DNA of 9,208 nucleotides from Planctomycetota bacterium (GCA_018400625.1 JAGYMJ010000460.1:1-9208); one strand, 5' to 3'; positions 1-6,947 are shown, counted from the first letter of the stretch. Notes: generated from the sequence alone by a model not told the origin. Made by a program: numbers and translations.

Positions 1-462
1 GTCCTGAAACTTGACTCCAGCAACATACAGCCCTGGGACGTCGATTTCGATACGCTGGAAGAAGACCTTTTCAAGGCTGTCGAGAATATTAAGCCTGAGC
101 GAAGTGAATCTGATGTGCTTTACGAACTGCTGCTGAAATACGGCCTGGACCTGACCGTCCCAATCCAAGAATTGGAGATTGATGATTGCGGATTGCAGAT
201 TGATGACGGAAACAAGGACAAATCAACAATCGGCAATCACAAATCCAAAATCTACGTTATCGGTGCCGGCGCTCTGGTCGTCTGCCTGGCAGAAGATATA
301 AGCCTGGATGTCGTTGAGGACATAGCAGCACTGAAAGACGAATTCAATCCGGAAGTTATGCGTGTGGTCTTCAGGGATAACGGCTTTGCCGACGACGTGG
401 TCAAGACCAATACCGTGCAGATACTCCGCCAGGCTGGCGTTGAGGATGTGAAGAGTTTGTAA
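1..462 (+). CDS. mod: Type III restriction-modification DNA methyltransferase (Mod), C-terminal fragment
   Basis: The frame is open from base 1 and encodes the last 153 residues of a protein whose start lies outside the window. Segments such as LKLDSSNIQPWD, YELLLKYGLDLTVPI, VVFRDNGFADDVVKTN and ILRQAGVEDVKSL are typical of the C-terminus of type III Mod subunits, which methylate adenine and carry the target specificity for the Mod-Res complex. The catalytic motifs (FxGxG and DPPY) would lie upstream and cannot be seen. Between LTVPI and YVIGAGAL, family members usually have about ten residues; here there are about 29, encoded by a palindromic segment at 172-252. The frame stays open and the conserved C-terminal sequence resumes, so the protein may still work. 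Its partner res starts 1374 nt after the mod stop codon, an unusually large gap for this pair. Confidence 0.93.
   Translation, partial: VLKLDSSNIQPWDVDFDTLEEDLFKAVENIKPERSESDVLYELLLKYGLDLTVPIQELEIDDCGLQIDDGNKDKSTIGNHKSKIYVIGAGALVVCLAEDISLDVVEDIAALKDEFNPEVMRVVFRDNGFADDVVKTNTVQILRQAGVEDVKSL
172..252 (+). repeat. In-frame palindromic insertion inside mod
   Basis: GATTGCGGATTG at 184-195 is the reverse complement of CAATCGGCAATC at 227-238 with one mismatch. Around them are further short GATTGATGA and CAATCACAAATCC-like words that pair less well. The segment translates to a low-complexity stretch (IDDCGLQIDDG, then STIGNHKSKI) unlike Mod proteins, and conserved Mod sequence resumes right after it. 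A hairpin-forming repeat that invaded the gene without breaking the frame, as known for Rickettsia palindromic elements, explains this best. The exact borders are uncertain. Confidence 0.65.
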
Positions 463-470
463 TCCGGTTT

Positions 471-759
471 ATCCGCAGATTACGCAGATTGGCGCAGATT
501 AACGACAACGGAAAAAGGCAGAGACAGGATAAGAAGAGGCACAAGTTGAAGCACAAGAAGAGGTATAAGAAAAGGCACAAGTGGATGTATAAGTCGAAGT
601 ATAAGGTAAAATAAAAATGTTAAGCGAATGTCCAGTTTATGATCATCGTATTACCGAAAAATAAAAATCTTGGGGAATGCCGTTTTATGGACGAATTTAA
701 GGTCGTTTAGTACAATGAATTTTTTCTTTAATCTGCGAAAATCTGCGTAATCTGCGGAT
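471..759. repeat. MITE-like repeat element 1 with 32-bp inverted ends
   Basis: The left arm (471-502, beginning ATCCGCAGATTACGCAG) and the right arm (728-759, ending CTGCGTAATCTGCGGAT) are reverse complements at 30 of 32 positions. Each arm is itself built from repeated CGCAGATT words. The 289-bp unit contains no credible gene. It holds a 12-bp-period minisatellite (538-609) and then an AT-rich part in which AATAAAAAT...GAATG...TTTATG recurs about 50 bp apart (from 610 and 660). Bases 499-585 match 1608-1694 in element 3 at about 84 of 87 positions, which points to a recent copy. No clear target-site duplication is visible. Confidence 0.75.
538..609. repeat. 12-bp minisatellite, six degenerate units
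   Basis: Units of the form GGCACAAGTTGA follow one another with an exact 12-nt period: 538-549, 550-561, 562-573, 574-585, 586-597 and 598-609. The first four are nearly identical to the first four units at 1647-1694, while the last two have drifted to GTATAAG-type forms. Because 12 is a multiple of 3, the array leaves open frames encoding four-residue repeats on the reverse strand. These look like a by-product, not a gene. Confidence 0.8.
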
Positions 760-795
760 CATAAACAGAAAACACGAAAGCTATAGAGAACAGTT

Positions 796-1182
796 ATGTC
801 GAATGAAATAAAGGACCCTCAGACTTATGCGATAATAGGGGCGGCGATGGCGGTGCATCGTGAGTTGGGGTGTGGTTTCCTGGAATCTGTGTATCAGGAG
901 GCTCTGGAGAAAGAGTTGGGATTCAGGGACATCCCGTATGAAAGAGAAAAGAAGCTGCCTGTTTTTTTCAAAGGTGTACAACTCGATACCGTTTTTCAGG
1001 CGGATTTTGTCTGTTTTAGTTCAATAGTAGTCGAAACGAAAGCACTCCAGCAGTTATCCGGTAATGAAGAGGCCCAGGTGCTCAATTACCTGAAAGCATC
1101 CCGGCTTCATAAATCATTGCTCATCAACTTCGGCACGGAGTCGCTCCAATACAAGAGACTGGTCTATAACCTGCGTGAATAG
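796..1182 (+). CDS. GxxExxY protein, PD-(D/E)XK nuclease superfamily
   Basis: This 128-aa protein carries the family signature G27-x2-E30-x2-Y33 (GFLESVY), after the usual AVHRELG helix with H21. Further on, D70 followed by E80-T81-K82 (VVETKAL) fits the D...ExK core of PD-(D/E)XK nucleases. The length matches the family norm of about 125 aa and no catalytic position looks lost. The biological role of GxxExxY proteins is not established; nuclease activity is inferred from the fold. The start is an ATG with only a weak upstream GAGAA as ribosome binding site. The gene lies between an inward-ending repeat arm (728-759) and the start of another arm (1191), a setting that suggests it travels with, or was captured beside, these repeats. 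Confidence 0.88.
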   Translation: MSNEIKDPQTYAIIGAAMAVHRELGCGFLESVYQEALEKELGFRDIPYEREKKLPVFFKGVQLDTVFQADFVCFSSIVVETKALQQLSGNEEAQVLNYLKASRLHKSLLINFGTESLQYKRLVYNLRE

Positions 1183-1190
1183 CATTTGAA

Positions 1191-1230
1191 TTATCCGCAG
1201 ATTACGCAGATTGGCGCAGATTAACGACAA
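1191..1230. repeat. Solitary repeat arm, identical to the left end of element 1
   Basis: These 40 bases are identical to 469-508, covering the left arm of element 1 and the ACGACAA that follows. Here the arm stands alone: neither the minisatellite nor a nearby right arm follows. It fills most of the 68-bp gap between the GxxExxY gene and the antitoxin-like gene. It could be a remnant of a deleted element, or the left end of a larger unit reaching the right arm at 1794-1825. Confidence 0.85.
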
Positions 1231-1237
1231 ATGAATG

Positions 1238-1246
1238 AAGGAGGTG
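1238..1246 (+). promoter_or_regulatory. Strong ribosome binding site that selects a TTG start
   Basis: AAGGAGGTG is a near-perfect Shine-Dalgarno sequence. It ends its AAGGAGG core 6 nt before TTG at 1251, with no ATG at a suitable distance in that frame. It is the main reason for calling TTG as the start of the 97-aa protein. Confidence 0.75.
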
Positions 1247-1250
1247 CATT

Positions 1251-1544
1251 TTGAATATCAAAAAACCACAATTAAAAGAACTTCTTACAGGTAAACTGAG
1301 TTCTCTAAAAATTCGTGATATTGAACGTTTGGAAGAACGAGAAAGTGAAGGTATGGAACTGCTTCCGCAGGGCACACCTATTAAACAAAGCTTCTGGGAT
1401 TCTCCCTCAATGGATGAACTAATAGAATCTCAGAATATAAAACCTGTATCAGATGTTGCAAAGATATTCGGTAACTGGCCTGGCGATATTGATGATGGGT
1501 TCGAGGATATGATAGATCGCGTCCGGCATGAAAATGGAGTTTAG
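1251..1544 (+). CDS. Orphan antitoxin-like protein, 97 aa, TTG start
   Basis: The C-terminal half (about residues 49-95: SPSMDELIESQNIKPVSD, FGNWPGDIDDGFEDMIDR, then RHE) resembles short acidic antitoxins encoded beside PIN-domain toxins, with the pattern DELxxxQxxKPVxD...W...DDxFxxxIxxxR. The N-terminal half (LKELLTGKLSSLKIRDIERLEERESEG) is predicted helical and highly charged, and I do not recognise a DNA-binding domain in it. A strong ribosome binding site supports expression. No toxin gene follows: 11 nt after the stop there is an ATG, but its frame ends after eight codons and repeat element 3 begins. The protein may be the surviving half of a toxin-antitoxin pair, or a member of a family that acts alone. 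The assignment rests on sequence pattern only. Confidence 0.6.
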   Translation: MNIKKPQLKELLTGKLSSLKIRDIERLEERESEGMELLPQGTPIKQSFWDSPSMDELIESQNIKPVSDVAKIFGNWPGDIDDGFEDMIDRVRHENGV

Positions 1545-1554
1545 GAGCGAAAAA

Positions 1555-1581
1555 ATGCGTGAAACGCAGAATGACAGTTAA
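1555..1581 (+). pseudogene. Aborted 8-codon frame at the expected toxin position
   Basis: GGAG at 1544-1547 overlaps the antitoxin-like gene's stop codon and precedes ATG at 1555 by 7 nt, the arrangement typical of a coupled second gene. The frame (MRETQNDS) ends at TAA 1579-1581, six bases before repeat element 3. It may be all that remains of a toxin gene removed when the repeat inserted or recombined. The eight residues are too few to test this, and chance is possible. Confidence 0.25.
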
Positions 1582-1587
1582 CTTATT

Positions 1588-1825
1588 TATCTGCAGGTTA
1601 ACGCAGGTTAACGACGACGGAAAAAGGCAGAGAAAGGATAAGAAGAGGCACAAGTTGAAGCACAAGATGAGGTATAAGAAAAGGCACAAGTGGAAGCACA
1701 AGTAGAAGCACAAGTTGAAAGAGCTTTTTTGAGCGTTTTATTGCTCAAACACCGGTTCGTAAATATCAAATATTACAATAAAAACATTAGTCTTTAATCT
1801 GCGAGAATCTGCGTAATCTGCGGAT
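1588..1825. repeat. MITE-like repeat element 3, relative of element 1
   Basis: The left end (1588-1615, ATCTGCAGGTTAACGCAGG) is a degenerate form of the arm, and the right arm (1794-1825) matches the right arm of element 1 at 31 of 32 positions (GAG in place of AAA after CTGC). Inside, 1608-1694 matches 499-585 at about 84 of 87 positions. The right part differs from element 1 and holds a small hairpin, TTGAGC 1729-1734 with GCTCAA 1743-1748. The right arm ends one base before the GGAGG ribosome binding site of res. Confidence 0.7.
1647..1718. repeat. 12-bp minisatellite, six units, second copy
   Basis: Exact 12-nt period with units GGCACAAGTTGA, AGCACAAGATGA, GGTATAAGAAAA, GGCACAAGTGGA, AGCACAAGTAGA and AGCACAAGTTGA. 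The last two units differ from those at the same place in element 1, so the two arrays have diverged mainly at their 3' ends, as expected from unit gain, loss or conversion. Confidence 0.8.
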
Positions 1826-1836
1826 GGAGGTCTTAA

Positions 1837-4827
1837 ATGAAATTACAATTCGATCCAAATCTTGATTTCCAGCAGGAAGCTATCAGTGCCGTGTCGGACT
1901 TATTCGAAGGCCAGGAGGTCTGCCGGACAAACTTCACCGTCGCGCCGCTCAGGGCCATGGACGGTATGTTCGAGGGTATGGATGAGAACGAACTCGGTAT
2001 CGGGAACCGGCTCCGGCTGCTGGATGAAGATATACATGACAATGTGCAGTCCATCCAGCTCCGTAACGGACTCGCCCCCTCCGAGACGTTTGACTCGCTG
2101 GATTTCACCGTCGAGATGGAAACCGGAACCGGTAAGACGTACGTTTATCTGCGGAGTATATTCGAGATGAACCGGATGTACGGCTTCACCAAATTCGTCG
2201 TCGTTGTACCCTCGGTCGCTATCAAGGAAGGTGTCTATAAGTCCATGCAGATGACTGAAGATCATTTCAAAGGGCTGTATGACAATACACGGTTTGACTA
2301 TTTCGTTTATGACTCCCAGAAACTCGGACAGGTGCGAAGCTTTGCTACAAGTGACTGTATTCAAGTCATGGTCATCAATATTGACGCCTTCCGCAGAAGT
2401 TTTAAAGACCCGGCAAAAGAAGACAAAGCGAATATCATTCACCGCCCTCACGACCGTATGACCGGCAACCGGCCCATAGAGTTCATTCAGTCCACCAACC
2501 CCATTGTCATTATTGATGAACCGCAGAGTGTGGACACCACCGACAAGAGCCGGCAGGCCATCGCATCGCTTAACCCGCTCTGCACACTCCGCTACTCGGC
2601 GACACACGTCGATAAGCACCATATGGTCTATAAGCTCGACTCTGTGGACGCCTATCAGAGAAAGCTGGTCAAGCAGATCGAAGTGGCGGGCATTGAAGTG
2701 CAGGACAGCCATAATAAAGCGTATATTAAGCTGATGGATGTCGATAACCGCAAAAGTCCGATACGTGCTAAAATTGAAATGGATGTCATACAGAAAAGCG
2801 GAAGTGTAGCAAGAAAAACGAAGTGGGTCCGCAGCGGTGATGATCTGCTGGAATTATCCGGTGGGCGTAGCGTCTATGACGGCTATATTATCGAGGATAT
2901 TTACTGCGAGGAAGGTAACGAATATATCAGTTTCACGAGCAAACCGGAAATCATACGTCTGAATCAGGTCGTTGGCCAGGTCGATGAAGATGAGTATAAG
3001 CGGCTGCAGATACGTAAGACTATCGAGGAGCATCTGGATAAGGAGCTTCAGCTTCGGCCCCAGGGCATCAAAGTGCTGAGTCTGTTCTTCATCGATCGCG
3101 TAGCCAATTACAGATGGTATGATGAAGATGGCCTCCCGCAGCAAGGTAAATATGCCCGGATGTTTGAAGAAGAATACCGGCGTGCGATAGGTAAACCGAA
3201 ATACAATATACTGTTTGAGGGATTGGACCTTGAGACGGCGACTGAGAATGTCCATGACGGGTATTTCGCCGCCGACCGCAAGGGCAAGTGGGTAGATACA
3301 CCGGATACCGACCGTTCCCGGAACTCGAAGAAAGCTGAAGGGGCGTATAATCTGATCATGAAGGATAAAGAAAAATTACTGAGCTTCGATTCTCAACTCA
3401 AATTCATCTTTTCGCATTCGGCACTCAAGGAAGGCTGGGATAACCCGAATGTCTTTCAGATTTGTACACTGAACGAAACGAAATCGACGCTGAAAAAGCG
3501 CCAGGAGATAGGACGCGGGCTCCGCATCGCTGTTAACCAGGACGGAGAACGGGTGCACGGGTTTAATGTCAACCGCCTGACCGTAATGGCCAACGAATCC
3601 TATGAGGACTTTGCACGTCAGCTCCAGAAGGAAATCGAAGAAGACGAAGGCATCCGTTTCGGAGTGGTGGAGAAGCACCTCTTTGCGAACATGCCCGTGC
3701 CGGCTGAGGACGACGGAACGCGGTATTTCGGGATGGAAGCGTCGGAGAACGTATGGACGCACCTGAAAGACAAGGGGTATATTGACCCCAAAGGAAAAGT
3801 GCAGGATGTACTGCGGACGGATTTGAAAACCGGTGAGGTGGACCTGCCGGAAGAAGCTCAAGAACACGCTCAGCAGATCATGGTGGTGCTGCGTAAAGTG
3901 GCCGGTAATCTGAACATAAAAAACGCTGACGACCGCGAGAAGGTGAAACTGAACAAATCGGTGTTTTTGGGTGAAGAGTTCAAAACGCTGTGGGAACGTA
4001 TCAAGTACCGAACCACATTCAGGGTAGATTTTGATCCGGAGAAACTGATTGAAAAATGTGCCGGGGAAATAAGCAAGAACCTGGTGGCAGGCCGTGCCCG
4101 GTTCATCACGCGCAAAGCAAAACTGGATGTTGATCGCGGCGGTGTCGAGACCGAAAGTGTTCTGGAGAGCGCTGCGGTTTATGAAGCACGTGATTACGAC
4201 ATTCCCGATGTGATCGGTTACCTGCAGAACGAGACTAACCTTACACGCCGGACTTTGGTAGAGATCATAAGGCGGAGTGATAGGCTGGAGGATTTCAAGA
4301 ACAATCCACAGAAATATATTGAGCAGGTAGCCGAGATTATCAAACGTCAGATGCGTCTGCTTATAGTTGACGGTATAAAGTATGAGAAGCTGGGCGATGA
4401 ATATTATTACGCCCAGGAGCTGTTCGAGGAAAACGAGTTGTATGGTCATTTGAGCAGGAACATGATTGAGAGCGAGAAATCGGTATATGACCACGTCGTG
4501 TATGATTCAGATGTGGAAGCGCAGTTTGCCCGATCATTTGAATTGAATGAGGAAGTCAAGGTTTATACAAAGCTCCCTGAATGGTTCAAAATCGACACCC
4601 CCCTGGGCGGCTACAATCCGGACTGGGCAGTTTTGTTGGAAGTGAACGGACGGGAACGGCTCTATTTTGTGGTGGAATCCAAGGGCAGCATGTTCAGCGA
4701 TGTATTGCGCCCTGCTGAGCAAGCAAAAATAGACTGCGGTCGGAAACACTTCAAGGCACTGGACAATGAAGTCGAATTCAAGGTGGCCAACAATTACGAT
4801 GCGTTTTACCAGCAGGCAGAGAAATGA
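1837..4827 (+). CDS. res: Type III restriction-modification system endonuclease subunit (Res)
   Basis: This 996-aa protein is the ATP-dependent translocase and nuclease of a type III R-M system; with Mod it cleaves DNA near unmethylated sites. Superfamily 2 helicase motifs appear in order: Walker A METGTGKT at residues 94-101, the DEPQ box at 227-230, SATH at 254-257, the motif V region LKEGWDNPNVFQIC from 530, and motif VI QEIGRGLR at 556-563. The C-terminal nuclease has P928-D929-W930 followed by E947-S948-K949, a complete PD...ExK site. Length and motif spacing are normal for the family and no frameshift is seen. The start is ATG with GGAGG (1826-1830) 6 nt upstream. That binding site directly abuts a repeat arm, so any promoter must lie in or before the repeat. 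A mod fragment upstream supplies the partner. Confidence 0.96.
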   Translation: MKLQFDPNLDFQQEAISAVSDLFEGQEVCRTNFTVAPLRAMDGMFEGMDENELGIGNRLRLLDEDIHDNVQSIQLRNGLAPSETFDSLDFTVEMETGTGKTYVYLRSIFEMNRMYGFTKFVVVVPSVAIKEGVYKSMQMTEDHFKGLYDNTRFDYFVYDSQKLGQVRSFATSDCIQVMVINIDAFRRSFKDPAKEDKANIIHRPHDRMTGNRPIEFIQSTNPIVIIDEPQSVDTTDKSRQAIASLNPLCTLRYSATHVDKHHMVYKLDSVDAYQRKLVKQIEVAGIEVQDSHNKAYIKLMDVDNRKSPIRAKIEMDVIQKSGSVARKTKWVRSGDDLLELSGGRSVYDGYIIEDIYCEEGNEYISFTSKPEIIRLNQVVGQVDEDEYKRLQIRKTIEEHLDKELQLRPQGIKVLSLFFIDRVANYRWYDEDGLPQQGKYARMFEEEYRRAIGKPKYNILFEGLDLETATENVHDGYFAADRKGKWVDTPDTDRSRNSKKAEGAYNLIMKDKEKLLSFDSQLKFIFSHSALKEGWDNPNVFQICTLNETKSTLKKRQEIGRGLRIAVNQDGERVHGFNVNRLTVMANESYEDFARQLQKEIEEDEGIRFGVVEKHLFANMPVPAEDDGTRYFGMEASENVWTHLKDKGYIDPKGKVQDVLRTDLKTGEVDLPEEAQEHAQQIMVVLRKVAGNLNIKNADDREKVKLNKSVFLGEEFKTLWERIKYRTTFRVDFDPEKLIEKCAGEISKNLVAGRARFITRKAKLDVDRGGVETESVLESAAVYEARDYDIPDVIGYLQNETNLTRRTLVEIIRRSDRLEDFKNNPQKYIEQVAEIIKRQMRLLIVDGIKYEKLGDEYYYAQELFEENELYGHLSRNMIESEKSVYDHVVYDSDVEAQFARSFELNEEVKVYTKLPEWFKIDTPLGGYNPDWAVLLEVNGRERLYFVVESKGSMFSDVLRPAEQAKIDCGRKHFKALDNEVEFKVANNYDAFYQQAEK

Positions 4828-4951
4828 TTGATATAAGAGCTATATAGCGCTAATTATGGTTATAATTATTTCTAAAAGCGGTTGCTTCGTTCCAACCCTG
4901 GAATCAGCTCTGGACTATATTAAATGTTCCCTCGTTGGGGAATGGTTGGGT

Positions 4952-4978
4952 TTGTGACTCTATTGATGTTTTTATATT
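4952..4978 (+). promoter_or_regulatory. Possible promoter for the GHKL operon
   Basis: TTGTGA (4952-4957) and TATATT (4973-4978) resemble -35 and -10 boxes but are only 15 bp apart, shorter than the preferred 17. The 224-bp gap after res is long enough to hold a separate promoter, and this is the best candidate in it. The gap also holds an AT-rich hairpin, TAATTAT 4851-4857 with ATAATTA 4862-4868. It lacks a run of T, so it is not a convincing terminator for res. Confidence 0.2.
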
Positions 4979-5051
4979 GCAGATAGTTGTTTATCGAGAA
5001 CAATAATCATGGGTAACGCTGAGAATCAACGAGAAATCATTGAGGTTGAAT

Positions 5052-6947
5052 ATGAAGAAGGTGAAATGGATATTCGATGAAGGGAGGCCGTCCGGTGCCA
5101 GAAGCGGCGGTGACCCGGCAAAACATGCCTTTGAACATGGTACGGACGTTTTTGTCCGTGAAGTCCTGCAGAATGCCATCGATCAGGCCCGGAGCGTCGG
5201 CGTCGAAGTGAATTTCAAGTTCTTTGAATTATTCAACCGTGATTCTAAAAATTTCTTCAAAAACTTGTCTTTCAGTACTTTAAGACCACACCTCAAAGCG
5301 GTTGCCAATACGAAAACTGAAACCGGCAGGAGCATGAAAGAATATTTCAAAAGATTGCATGATGGGGATAAGCTTACTCTCCTGAGGATAGAAGATAAAA
5401 ATACAAGCGGACTGAAAGGGCCTGAATCAGGTGATGAGTCCAATTTTACGGCGCTGTGTAAAGATGAACTGTATAGTCACAAAAAAGATATTTCGGCGGC
5501 CGGCAGCTATGGGCTCGGCAAATCGGTGCTTTGGAGCTTCTCTAATATGTCAACCGTGCTTTTTAACTCCAATGTTGAAGGGGAGGAATCTCGCTCTCCG
5601 CGTTTTATCGGCCGCACAAATCTTGCCTCCCATAAAATCCAAAAAACCGGGAAATGGTACGATTTTTCGGGATGGCTCGGACAAGAAGAACAAGTCGACG
5701 GTGCTGTCCGTGCAGTGTCGTTATGGGAGTACGATGCACGTGAAATAGCTGATGCGCTTTACCTATCGCGCGACAATACAACCGGAACGAGTATCATGAT
5801 TGTCGGGTTTCGTGACCCGACTTCCGACGCTGAAAAGAGTGTGGGTGAGTTTCAAAAGGAATTCGAACAGGCTGTTGCCAGGTATTTCTGGCCAGCGATT
5901 ATTGGGAATAAAAAGCTTGGCGTGGGCATTGAAATACCTGAATCCCCCCTTTCTCGAATAAATCCGGAAAACGATCCTGAAATTGCTCCGTTCGTGAAAT
6001 GTTATCGGGAAGCTGGCAACGGCGACGGGCAATTTGATAAACCAGGGGACGTCGTGACCCGACGCATACCGATCACTATACCGGCCAAGCATGAGGGGCA
6101 GAAGTCGAAAAAAGGTGAGGTGCTGCTTTCATTGCGTTTTGCTGATGAAGATGAAGGTGATGAACTCCAGAACCGTATCGCCATTTTTCGGGGCGCTGAA
6201 ATGGTCGTCGATTACTGGCGCTGGAAGGGTTATCGTCGGCCCCTCGGAGCACGGCCTTTCCACGCTTGCCTCAGCTGCGGTCGGGCGAATGGTGAGAGTA
6301 AAAACACTGATGCCGATGAGGCAATCGAGGAGTTTCTTCGCTGTTCAGAACCGCCTTCACATAGAAAATGGACGACTACCGAAAATTTGAAGCAAACTTT
6401 TAAGCAGGGTTATGGAAAAACACTGAAAGAATTAAAGAACAATGTCGATGCCGTCATCAAAGAACTGGTCGTCCCCGAAGTCACAGCCGGTGAGCGAGGG
6501 CCTGATATGTTGAGAAAACGTTTCCCTATTGTCAAACGTTCAAAAGGCGGAAGCGCCGCTCCTTCTGAACGGCCAATTCGGTTCCGCAATCCACAGGCTT
6601 ATGTGAGCAGTGATAGCTGGAAAATCGAGGGAACTGCGCGTCTTGACGAAAATGTGCCTTATCACGAAGGTTGGAGTGCCGTCATTCAGCTCAGGTCGCT
6701 TGGTGAGAATAAAAAACGTCTGGATATAATTCCCATTGAAAAAATGACCACTGACTCATCCGAGGCAAAAGTAAGGATTGAGAACGGGAAAGCTTATGTT
6801 GATGTTACCGCCGGTGCTGATGAAATCAATTTCGAGGGTGAGAGTGTAAGCTTGAGCATGAAAGTAGATAATGAGGATGTTTCAGCGATCGGCGCCGTTG
6901 AACTTGAAATTGATGGTAAAATTATCACGGAGGTCGAATATGCTTAA
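5052..6947 (+). CDS. GHKL-family ATPase, first gene of a three-gene putative defence operon
   Basis: The N-terminal 300 or so residues of this 631-aa protein show the Bergerat ATP-binding fold of the GHKL group (gyrase, Hsp90, histidine kinase, MutL, MORC). The N box is REVLQNAIDQAR with E37, N41 and D44; the G1-like box is IEDKNTSGL with D115 and G120; the lid motif is GSYGLGKSVLW at 151-161. The last resembles MORC and Hsp90 lids (GxYGxG/GxFGxG) more than histidine kinases. A middle region has HACLSCG (404-410) and FLRCSEPPSHRKW (428-440), followed by a charged helical stretch. Residues from about 507 look beta-rich. No nuclease or membrane segment is evident. I chose ATG 5052, with TGAGG 6 nt upstream; an in-frame TTG at 5040 would add four residues. 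The gene overlaps the next by 8 nt. Bacterial MutL/MORC-like ATPases are known from restriction-linked operons, which fits this location, but the substrate is unknown. Confidence 0.8.
   Translation: MKKVKWIFDEGRPSGARSGGDPAKHAFEHGTDVFVREVLQNAIDQARSVGVEVNFKFFELFNRDSKNFFKNLSFSTLRPHLKAVANTKTETGRSMKEYFKRLHDGDKLTLLRIEDKNTSGLKGPESGDESNFTALCKDELYSHKKDISAAGSYGLGKSVLWSFSNMSTVLFNSNVEGEESRSPRFIGRTNLASHKIQKTGKWYDFSGWLGQEEQVDGAVRAVSLWEYDAREIADALYLSRDNTTGTSIMIVGFRDPTSDAEKSVGEFQKEFEQAVARYFWPAIIGNKKLGVGIEIPESPLSRINPENDPEIAPFVKCYREAGNGDGQFDKPGDVVTRRIPITIPAKHEGQKSKKGEVLLSLRFADEDEGDELQNRIAIFRGAEMVVDYWRWKGYRRPLGARPFHACLSCGRANGESKNTDADEAIEEFLRCSEPPSHRKWTTTENLKQTFKQGYGKTLKELKNNVDAVIKELVVPEVTAGERGPDMLRKRFPIVKRSKGGSAAPSERPIRFRNPQAYVSSDSWKIEGTARLDENVPYHEGWSAVIQLRSLGENKKRLDIIPIEKMTTDSSEAKVRIENGKAYVDVTAGADEINFEGESVSLSMKVDNEDVSAIGAVELEIDGKIITEVEYA

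Noticed and set aside
1381..1713. Reverse-strand frame with a leucine-, cysteine- and phenylalanine-rich repetitive N-terminus
   Set aside because: The repeats come from the 12-bp minisatellite and the rest is antisense to the antitoxin-like gene. It looks like a membrane protein only because of the repeat's base composition.
471..1825. CRISPR array
   Set aside because: The repeats alternate in orientation, the gaps between them are unequal and include genes, and no cas gene is present.
1900..2712. Reverse-strand open frame (270 codons) opposite the N-terminus of res
   Set aside because: It is antisense to the Walker A and DEPQ regions of Res and has no family features of its own.
3376..4494. 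Long reverse-strand open frame (372 codons) opposite res
   Set aside because: It lies wholly antisense to a full-length Res with intact motifs; its translation is histidine-, leucine- and phenylalanine-rich without a recognisable family, as expected for a shadow frame.
4824..4848. Seven-codon frame overlapping the res stop codon (ATGA)
   Set aside because: The overlap looks like coupling, but the frame ends almost at once at a TAG in a small palindrome and has no support as a gene remnant.
4851..4868. Terminator after res
   Set aside because: The hairpin is entirely A/T pairs with a 4-base loop and is not followed by a run of T, so it would be unstable.
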